Assembly: GCA_005880805.1 (NCBI GenBank) | Contig: VBFZ01000005.1 | Span: 2,631 to 13,842, forward strand | Length of the DNA stretch: 11,212 nt | Origin: Chloroflexota bacterium | GTDB taxonomy: Bacteria > Chloroflexota > Limnocylindria > Limnocylindrales > CSP1-4 | Direction of reading: 5' to 3' | Shown: piece after piece, positions 1 to 5,316 of the stretch | Layout: every line of letters begins with the position of its first letter | Position numbering within the stretch: position 1 is the first letter of the stretch | Notes under the pieces: generated by a model | Told to the model about the DNA's origin: nothing | Seen by the model: only the letters and a program-made list of their open reading frames with translations | Database searches by the model: none | Position numbers and translations under genes: made by a program

Positions 1-10
1 CACCTGACGG

Positions 11-955
11 ATGCGCGTCGTCGCGCTGGCCGGCGGCGTGGGCGGCGCCAAGCTGGCGCAGGGGCTGCAGTCGACGGTCGGCCGCGACTTGACCGTCGTC
101 GTCAACACCGCCGACGACCTCGAACGGCACGGGCTGCTGGTCAGCCCGGACGTCGACACCGTCATGTACACCCTCGCTGGCCTCGCCGACCGCGAACAGG
201 GCTGGGGCCTGGCCGGCGAGAGCTGGAACGCATCGGAGATGCTCGCCCGATACGGCGAGGAAACGTGGTTCCGCCTCGGCGACAGCGATCTGGCGACCCA
301 CATCGTCCGGACGTACCGGGTCCGTGGCGGGGAGCTGCTGGCCGACGTGACGCTCCGCCTGGCGGCCCCGCTTGGGGTGAGCGCGACCGTGCTGCCCATG
401 ACGAACGACCGCGTCCGAACGCAGGTGCGGACCGACGATGGCTGGCTCGACTTCCAGGACTACTTCGTGCGCCTCCGCCAGGAGCCGACCGTGCACGAGG
501 TCCGATTCGCGGGCATCGAGCGCGCCACCGTGCCGGCTCGCGTGCGCGGGGAGCTGGGCTACGCGGAGATCGTCGTCATCGCGCCGTCGAACCCGATCGT
601 CTCGATCGGCCCGATCCTCGCGGTTCCGGGAATGCGCGAGCTGCTGGCGGCGGCCCGTCGCGGTGGCTCCCCCGTCGTCGCCGTCTCACCGATCGTCGGC
701 GGACGTGCCCTGAAGGGCCCTGCGGATCGGATGCTCGCGTCGCTGGGCCACGAGGCCACCGCGCTCGGCGTCGCGCGCCTCTACGAGGGCATCATCGACC
801 TGTTCGTGGTCGATCGTGTCGACGCCGGCCTCGCGCCGGAGATCGAGGGTCTCGGGATGAAGGTGCTCGTCACGGACACGGTCATGACGGACGACGCGAG
901 TCGCGCCCGACTTGCAGGCGGTGTCCTGGAGTCTGCAGCCGAGCTGCGCGCGTAG
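11..955 (+). CDS. cofD: 2-phospho-L-lactate transferase (CofD/FbiA), F420 biosynthesis
   Basis: This enzyme moves the phospholactyl (or phosphoenolpyruvyl) group from the guanylylated intermediate made by CofC onto the deazaflavin Fo, giving F420-0 or dehydro-F420-0. It is a cytosolic enzyme. The 314-residue length is normal for CofD. Visible family signatures are the glycine-rich N-terminus GGVGGAKLA (residues 8-16), NTADD (32-36), SPDVDTVMYTLAG (45-57), GEETWFRLGDSDLATH (82-97) and PSNP (192-195) followed by a SIGPIL stretch. The ATG at 11 is the first possible start in the window and the protein begins exactly at the GGxGG nucleotide-binding region, so the N-terminus looks complete. cofC follows after 9 bases, so the two are probably co-transcribed. 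Anything upstream, including the promoter, lies outside the window. Whether the donor carries lactate or phosphoenolpyruvate cannot be read from the sequence. Confidence 0.96.
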   Translation: MRVVALAGGVGGAKLAQGLQSTVGRDLTVVVNTADDLERHGLLVSPDVDTVMYTLAGLADREQGWGLAGESWNASEMLARYGEETWFRLGDSDLATHIVRTYRVRGGELLADVTLRLAAPLGVSATVLPMTNDRVRTQVRTDDGWLDFQDYFVRLRQEPTVHEVRFAGIERATVPARVRGELGYAEIVVIAPSNPIVSIGPILAVPGMRELLAAARRGGSPVVAVSPIVGGRALKGPADRMLASLGHEATALGVARLYEGIIDLFVVDRVDAGLAPEIEGLGMKVLVTDTVMTDDASRARLAGGVLESAAELRA

Positions 956-964
956 GATGCGGCC

Positions 965-1606
965 ATGAACCGCGCCGCACCGACTCACGGCCACGTGTTC
1001 GCGATCATCCCGGTCGGCACGCTCGAGGGCGCAAAGTCGCGCCTCGGCGAAACGCTGGACGCCGAGGAGCGACGCGACCTCGCGACGCGGATGGCGCATC
1101 GGACGATCGAGGCGGCAGTGGCGACGCCGGGCATCGACGAGGTGCTCGTGGTGACTCCCGACCAGGCCGTCCGGGACCTGGCGCTGGCCGCCGGGGCACG
1201 CCCGCTGCGGCAGCGCAGCCAGGGCCTCAACCGCGGCCTCCGCGAGGCGCGTGAGGAGGCTTTGGCCGCCGGCGCCGATGCGATCGTGGTCCTGCCCATC
1301 GACCTGCCCCTGATCTCGCCCGAAGCCCTGGGGCGCGTCCTGGAGCGGCTCTCCGATCCGGAACGGCCGCTCGTCGTGCTCGTGTCGGATCGCCACCGGC
1401 GCGGCACCAACGTGCTGCTGGTTGCGCCCCCGGACGCGATCGAGTTCGGCTTCGGAGGCGACAGCCGGGCAGCCCATGCGGAGTGCGCGGCCGAGGCCGG
1501 CGCCCGCCTGGTGGAGCTCGACGGCCCGCTCACGCTCGACCTGGACACGCCCGACGACCTGCTGCTCATCGAACAGCAGGCCCCCGAGAGGGTGCATGCC
1601 GGCTGA
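965..1606 (+). CDS. cofC: 2-phospho-L-lactate (or PEP) guanylyltransferase CofC/FbiD
   Basis: This enzyme activates 2-phospho-L-lactate or phosphoenolpyruvate with GTP to give the guanylylated donor used by CofD. It has a nucleotidyltransferase (GT-A-like) fold and is 213 residues long, usual for the family. Visible motifs are PVGTLEGAKSRL (16-27, nucleotide binding), QGLNRGL (86-92), PIDLPLI (111-117, the metal-binding Asp region), RGTNVLL (146-152), FGFGGDS followed by H171, and LDLDTPDDL (191-199). The ATG at 965 lies 9 bases after the cofD stop. The string TAGGAT before it contains AGGA, seven bases from the ATG, which can act as a ribosome binding site. The 3' end overlaps cofE by 11 bases, which suggests translational coupling. 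It is a single-domain protein, not a fusion with CofE as found in some bacteria. Confidence 0.94.
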   Translation: MNRAAPTHGHVFAIIPVGTLEGAKSRLGETLDAEERRDLATRMAHRTIEAAVATPGIDEVLVVTPDQAVRDLALAAGARPLRQRSQGLNRGLREAREEALAAGADAIVVLPIDLPLISPEALGRVLERLSDPERPLVVLVSDRHRRGTNVLLVAPPDAIEFGFGGDSRAAHAECAAEAGARLVELDGPLTLDLDTPDDLLLIEQQAPERVHAG

Positions 1607-2363
1607 GCTCCGGGTGATCGGCCTCGAGGGGGTCCCCGAGGTCCGTGTCGGCGACAACCTCGGCGCGCTCCTGGCCGATGCGCTCGACCGAACACCGGGC
1701 GCGCTCCCGCTGCAAACCGATGACGTCCTGGTCGTCACCCAGAAAGTCGTGTCCAAGGCCGAAGGAGCGGCCGTCGACCTCTCGACGATCGAGCCCCGCC
1801 CGGACGCTGTCGAGTTCGCCCGACAGTTCGACCGGGACGCTCGCCAGGTCGAGGTGGTCCTGCGCGAGGCCGTGCGGGTCGTGCGCATGGAGCGCGGTGT
1901 GCTCATCACCGAGACGCGGCATGGGTTCGTCTGCGCGAACGGAGGCGTGGACGCCTCCAACGTCGGTCAGGAGTCGGGCGCGGTGGTGACGCTGCTCCCC
2001 GAGGATCCCGATGCGTCCGCCGCCCGCATCCGCGACATCCTCCGCGAGCGGTTCGCGAACGACGTCCCTGTGATCGTCTCCGACTCGTTCGGGCGGCCAT
2101 GGCGCGTCGGCATCGTCGACGTTGCCATCGGTGTCTCGGGAATGCGACCGCTCGACGACCTCCGCGGCACCCCTGACCACGACGGCCGCGTGATGCGCTC
2201 GACGGTCCGCGCCGTCGCCGACGAGCTCGCCTCGGCGGCCGAGCTCGCACTGGGCAAGACGGCTGGACGTCCCGCGGCGCTGGTTCGCGGTGCGATCTTC
2301 ACCCGCGGCGAAGGCTCGATCCGGGAAATCGTGATGCCGTCCGAAAACGACCTCTTCCGTTAG
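1596..2363 (+). CDS. cofE: Coenzyme F420-0:L-glutamate ligase (CofE)
   Basis: This ligase adds L-glutamate residues to F420-0 using GTP, giving F420-1, F420-2 and possibly longer tails. From the ATG at 1596 it is 255 residues, the size of a stand-alone CofE. Motifs seen are TQKVVSKAEG (48-57), GFVCANGGVDASNV (110-123), LPEDPDASA (134-142), SDSFGRPWR (162-170), GK (220-221) and RG (231-232), all in the order expected of the family. The reading frame stays open well upstream (to 1422), but that part is the shadow of cofC. The CofE fold begins at LRVIGLEGVPEV just after the chosen ATG. Unlike mycobacterial FbiB there is no C-terminal nitroreductase-like domain, so reduction of dehydro-F420, if needed, must be done by a protein encoded elsewhere. 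Confidence 0.95.
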   Translation: MPAELRVIGLEGVPEVRVGDNLGALLADALDRTPGALPLQTDDVLVVTQKVVSKAEGAAVDLSTIEPRPDAVEFARQFDRDARQVEVVLREAVRVVRMERGVLITETRHGFVCANGGVDASNVGQESGAVVTLLPEDPDASAARIRDILRERFANDVPVIVSDSFGRPWRVGIVDVAIGVSGMRPLDDLRGTPDHDGRVMRSTVRAVADELASAAELALGKTAGRPAALVRGAIFTRGEGSIREIVMPSENDLFR

Positions 2364-2415
2364 GCTTGCCGCCTCCCGCCAGCGTGGGAAACGCTCCAAT
2401 GCGCAGGAGATCCCG

Positions 2416-3312
2416 GTGAAGCTCGGCCTCCAGATTCCGTCGTTCACGTATCCGGGCGGTACCGAAACGATCGGTCCGACACTGGCCAGGATCGTGCGCT
2501 GCGCCGACGACGTCGGCTTCGACTCGATCTGGGTCATGGACCACTTCTTCCAGATCCGGAGCGTTGGCCCTGCCACGGAACCCATGCTCGAGGGATGGAC
2601 GACGCTCGGGTTCATGGCCGCGAACTCGCAGCGAGCGCGGCTCGGCCTGATGGTCGGGGGGGTCCACTACCGCTACCCCGGCCTTTGGGTGAAGGCAGCC
2701 ACGACGCTCGACGTCCTGTCCGGCGGGCGGGCCTGGCTCGGCATCGGGGCGGCCTGGAACGAGGAGGAGTCGCGCGGTCTCGGCTTCCCGTTTCCGCCGC
2801 TCGGGGAACGCTTCGAGATGCTCGAGGAAACGCTCCAGATCGCCCATGGGATGTGGCAGGGCGAGCGCGGAACGGAAGGCCAGCACAATGGCCGTCACTA
2901 CCGCGCCTCGCGGCTCCTGAACTCCCCGCAGTCGATCTCGCGACCCCGCGTTCCGATCATGATCGGTGGGGGTGGCGAGCGGAAGACGCTCCGCCTCGTC
3001 GCGCAGTACGGCGACGCCTGCAACGTGTTCGGGCAGCCGGCCGGCATCGCGCGCAAGTACGCGATCCTGCGCGAGCACTGTGCAGCCGTCGGTCGGCCGT
3101 TCGAAGAGATCGAGCGCTCGACGCTCCAGTTCGTCCGGGTGTCGCCCACGGGCGGCGACCACTCCCAGTCGCCGAGCCAGATCGTCGACCGGTTCGGCGA
3201 ACTGGCCGATGCCGGCGCGCAGAGCGTGATCTTCAGCGTGGGCAACGTCTTCGAGACCGAGCGGCTGGAGATCATCGGTCGGGACGTGATCCCGCAGCTG
3301 CGCGACCTTTAG
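2416..3312 (+). CDS. Luciferase-like (LLM) F420-dependent oxidoreductase
   Basis: This is a luciferase-like monooxygenase-family TIM-barrel protein of the F420-dependent type, 298 residues and full length. Such enzymes transfer hydride between F420 and a small-molecule substrate, here unknown. Characteristic stretches are GFDSIWVMDHF (34-44), EPMLEGWTTLGFMAA (55-69), RARLGLMVGGVHYRYP (73-88), TTLDVLSGGRAWLGIGAAWNEEE (split around SGGR at 102-105) and FPFPPLGERFEMLEE (124-138). The GTG start at 2416 is supported by AGGAGA at 2404-2409, six bases upstream, one of the clearest ribosome binding sites in the window. It follows cofE by 52 bases on the same strand, which fits use of the cofactor made by cofDCE. 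F420 rather than FMN is inferred from the subfamily pattern and the neighbours, because flavin-dependent LLM members share the fold. Confidence 0.9.
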   Translation: MKLGLQIPSFTYPGGTETIGPTLARIVRCADDVGFDSIWVMDHFFQIRSVGPATEPMLEGWTTLGFMAANSQRARLGLMVGGVHYRYPGLWVKAATTLDVLSGGRAWLGIGAAWNEEESRGLGFPFPPLGERFEMLEETLQIAHGMWQGERGTEGQHNGRHYRASRLLNSPQSISRPRVPIMIGGGGERKTLRLVAQYGDACNVFGQPAGIARKYAILREHCAAVGRPFEEIERSTLQFVRVSPTGGDHSQSPSQIVDRFGELADAGAQSVIFSVGNVFETERLEIIGRDVIPQLRDL

Positions 3313-3348
3313 GCCGGGCCGCCTTCGACGCCGTTCCAACCCGGGCCT
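3311..3348 (+). terminator. Possible hairpin terminator after the LLM gene
   Basis: AGGCCGGG (3311-3318, starting inside the stop codon) can pair with CCC-G-GGCCT (3340-3348): eight base pairs with one bulged G and a 21-base loop. No T-run follows, so this is at best a weak or factor-assisted terminator separating the F420 unit from trxB. A random GC-rich inverted repeat is possible. Confidence 0.28.
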
Positions 3349-3352
3349 TGCC

Positions 3353-3371
3353 GATACCCCCGGGGAGTATC
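3353..3371 (+). promoter_or_regulatory. Candidate CsoR/CstR-type operator before trxB
   Basis: The 19 bases GATACCCCCGGGGAGTATC form a pseudo-palindrome: GATAC-CCCC against GGGG-(A)-GTATC with a single unpaired A. C-tract/G-tract arms flanked by ATAC/GTAT are the known look of operators bound by the CsoR/RcnR/FrmR repressor family, whose members sense copper, nickel, formaldehyde or persulfide. The site covers the position where a -35 box would lie relative to the extended -10 at 3379-3387, so a bound repressor would block the promoter. No repressor gene is in the window, so the regulator is inferred. Confidence 0.5.
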
Positions 3372-3378
3372 TGCATCG

Positions 3379-3387
3379 TGCTACGAT
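3379..3387 (+). promoter_or_regulatory. Extended -10 promoter of trxB
   Basis: TGCTACGAT at 3379-3387 matches the extended -10 pattern TGnTAnnnT. It ends 10 bases before the trxB ATG at 3398, so transcription would start about 4 bases upstream of, or at, the start codon. No ribosome binding site fits in that space, which points to a leaderless or nearly leaderless message. There is no good -35 hexamer 17 bases upstream; that position is taken by the C/G palindrome. Confidence 0.5.
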
Positions 3388-3397
3388 TGAGCTCAGC

Positions 3398-4552
3398 ATG
3401 ACCGAACGCCAGGCCCCGCCGGAAGACGGCACGGGCAATCCAGCCTCGACCCCCCTCAACCCCTTCTCGATCGACTTTTCCGGCGATGCCGGCTCCTCCG
3501 ACGGGAGCGTGCCCGTGGGCGGAGGCTTTGCGCCGATCGCCATCGAGTCCGACGTCGATCGTGCCCCGACGGGCGTGTCGGTCGACACCGGGCGCGGCGG
3601 GCGAACGGACACGAAGCTGCTCATCATCGGCTCCGGCCCGGCCGGGCTGACGGCGGCGATCTACGGCGCGAGGGCCAACCTCGAACCGATCGTGCTCGCC
3701 GGCTCGGCTCCCGGTGGCCAGCTCATGATCACGAGCGACGTGGAGAACTACCCCGGCTTCCCGGACGGCATCCAGGGCCCCGACCTGATGGCCCTCTTCC
3801 GGGCCCAGGCCGAGCGGTTCGGATCGCACATCGTCGACGTGGACGTCGATCGAGTCGACCTGAGCGAACGGCCGTTCCGGGCCTGGGCGCGAGGGGTCGA
3901 GTACACCGGGCAGGCGGTGATCATCGCGACCGGCGCTTCGGCCCTCTGGCTGGGGCTCGAGAGCGAGACCAGGCTGCGTGGCCGCGGCGTGTCGGCGTGC
4001 GCCACGTGCGATGGCTTCTTCTTCCGTGACAAGGAGATCGCGGTCGTCGGCGGTGGCGACACGGCGTTCGAGGAGGCGCTCTTCCTGACGCGCTTCGCTT
4101 CCAGGATCCACATGCTCCATCGCCGGGAGAACTTCCGCGCCAGCAAGATCATGCAGGACCGGGCCGTCGCGCACCCCAAGATCGACATCCATCCGAACCG
4201 CATCGTGGACGAGGTCCTCGGCGAGCACCACGTCGAAGGACTGCGGCTGCGCGACCGGGTCAGTGGCGAGCCCGAGAAAATGGAGGTCGAGGGGCTGTTC
4301 GTCGCGATCGGCTACAAGCCCAACACGGAGATCTTCAAGGGCTGGCTTGACGTCGACCCAATGGGCTACCTCGAGGTCCGCGACGAGACAGGCTCGAAGA
4401 TCGAAGGGGTGTTCATCGCCGGGGACGTGCACGACCACCGGTATCGCCAGGCGGTCACCGCCGCCGGGGATGGCTGCAGGGCCGCGATCGACGCAGAGCG
4501 CTGGCTCGAAGCGCAGGGCGTGACCGAATCGAGCACCGCCACCGCCTGGTGA
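3398..4552 (+). CDS. trxB: Thioredoxin reductase (NADPH) with N-terminal extension
   Basis: This is a flavoprotein that passes electrons from NADPH through FAD and a redox-active cysteine pair to thioredoxin in the cytosol. Visible features in order: FAD-binding GSGPAG (78-83), GGQLM (106-110), ENYPGF (116-121), the catalytic CATC (C201, C204), NADPH-binding GGGDTA (218-223), HRRENFRA (241-248; the Arg pair favours NADPH) and the second FAD motif AGDVHD (341-346) with RQAVTAAGDG. Homologues are usually near 310-330 residues. This one is 384 because about 70 residues rich in Gly, Ser, Pro and Asp precede the FAD domain. The ATG at 3398 fits the promoter just upstream. A GTG at residue 60 would give a more usual length but has no clear ribosome binding site. 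The stop overlaps the next gene by 4 bases (GTGA). Confidence 0.94.
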   Translation: MTERQAPPEDGTGNPASTPLNPFSIDFSGDAGSSDGSVPVGGGFAPIAIESDVDRAPTGVSVDTGRGGRTDTKLLIIGSGPAGLTAAIYGARANLEPIVLAGSAPGGQLMITSDVENYPGFPDGIQGPDLMALFRAQAERFGSHIVDVDVDRVDLSERPFRAWARGVEYTGQAVIIATGASALWLGLESETRLRGRGVSACATCDGFFFRDKEIAVVGGGDTAFEEALFLTRFASRIHMLHRRENFRASKIMQDRAVAHPKIDIHPNRIVDEVLGEHHVEGLRLRDRVSGEPEKMEVEGLFVAIGYKPNTEIFKGWLDVDPMGYLEVRDETGSKIEGVFIAGDVHDHRYRQAVTAAGDGCRAAIDAERWLEAQGVTESSTATAW

Positions 4553-5271
4553 GCAGGGCAGGTCGCGACGCGCTGATCTCGACCCTGCGGATCGGTCCGC
4601 CGCCCGCTGAACTCGTCCGCAGCGCGCTGGACCGCGCCTTCGCAGATGCCGAGGCCCGAGGCGGATTGGTCGCCGCACTGGATGCCGGCTGCGGGCGAAA
4701 CTCGATCCTGGCGGCCTATCGATCGCGGATTGGCCGGTTCGTCGGTGCGGACGTCCATTCCCCGCCAGACGGTTCGCTCGCCTACCTCGACGAGTTCGTC
4801 GTAGCCGACCTGTGCGCCGACAGCGAGGCCTTTCCGCCGGCGTCGTTCGACGTGATCCTCTCCAACTTCACGGTCGAGCACTTCGCCGATCCGCCGGCCG
4901 CCTTCGCGAACCTCCGGCGCTGGCTGCGGCCGGGCGGGCACCTCGTGATCACGACGGTCAATCGGCGGCATCCCTTCGTCCGCTCCTATCTCGGCATCCC
5001 GCCTCGGGCTCGCGCGCGCCTGCAGCGGCTCGTGAAGACGACCGCGGCCGATGCCCACCCGCTGGTCGGCGCGTGCAACGACCCCCGGACCCTGCAGGCC
5101 GCCCTCGCGTCGGCGGGCTTCACGAGCGTGGACATCCAGACGACCGGCCACCTTGCCCGCGCGTGGGGCAGACGGCTGCCCACCTTCACGCTCGGGCTGA
5201 TCGGCGACCTCGCGGTCAAGCCCGTCGCGTCGCGCCGTTCCACGATCGTCGCGGAAGCCGTCGCGCCCTGA
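4549..5271 (+). CDS. Class I SAM-dependent methyltransferase, substrate unknown
   Basis: This is a 240-residue class I (Rossmann-fold) methyltransferase of the Methyltransf_11/UbiE-like type. Seen are motif I LDAGCG (44-49), the acidic residue after strand 2 (GADVH, Asp68), the post-strand-4 segment FDVILSNFTVEHF (100-112) and the motif LRPGGHLVITT (126-136). The C-terminal half, after the PGG motif, carries a basic helical stretch (about 141-165) that probably belongs to the substrate cap. The GTG start overlaps the trxB stop as GTGA, so translation is probably coupled and the gene depends on the trxB promoter. The substrate cannot be named: small molecules, quinones, lipids or sugars are all methylated by relatives. 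Adjacency to trxB does not reveal a role. Confidence 0.85.
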   Translation: MSRAGRDALISTLRIGPPPAELVRSALDRAFADAEARGGLVAALDAGCGRNSILAAYRSRIGRFVGADVHSPPDGSLAYLDEFVVADLCADSEAFPPASFDVILSNFTVEHFADPPAAFANLRRWLRPGGHLVITTVNRRHPFVRSYLGIPPRARARLQRLVKTTAADAHPLVGACNDPRTLQAALASAGFTSVDIQTTGHLARAWGRRLPTFTLGLIGDLAVKPVASRRSTIVAEAVAP

Positions 5272-5300
5272 CCCTGCCCGCGTCGGCCTTCAGCGCTCCG

Positions 5301-5309
5301 TGATAGCGT
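5301..5309 (+). promoter_or_regulatory. Extended -10 promoter of the ABC transporter gene
   Basis: TGATAGCGT at 5301-5309 fits TGnTAnnnT and ends 7 bases before the ATG at 5317, placing the expected transcription start on the A of that ATG. If translation starts there the message is leaderless. If it starts at the ATG at 5344, the leader is about 28 bases long with a GGAGG site. No convincing -35 box is visible. Confidence 0.45.
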
Positions 5310-5316
5310 CGCGAGC

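Noticed and set aside
1..10. End of an upstream gene (TGA at 5-7)
   Set aside because: Ten bases are too few to support any coding region.
953..958. TAGGAT before cofC as a separate internal promoter
   Set aside because: It overlaps the cofD stop codon, and its AGGA, seven bases from the ATG, is equally well explained as a ribosome binding site inside an operon.
1422..1595. Upstream extension of cofE to an earlier ATG
   Set aside because: The extra residues are Arg/Ser-rich shadow coding of cofC, and the CofE fold starts right after the ATG at 1596.
686..1960. Long open frame on the minus strand across cofD, cofC and cofE
   Set aside because: It is antisense to three clearly recognised genes, its product is Arg-rich without domain logic, and long antisense frames are expected in such GC-rich coding DNA.
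2381..2395. Perfect 5-base inverted repeat AGCGT-GGGAA-ACGCT before the LLM gene
   Set aside because: The stem is too short, no T-run follows, and it lies before the ribosome binding site within a probable operon; chance is sufficient.
2299..4678. Long minus-strand open frames opposite the LLM and trxB genes
   Set aside because: They mirror the codon structure of strongly supported plus-strand genes and carry no recognisable domain.
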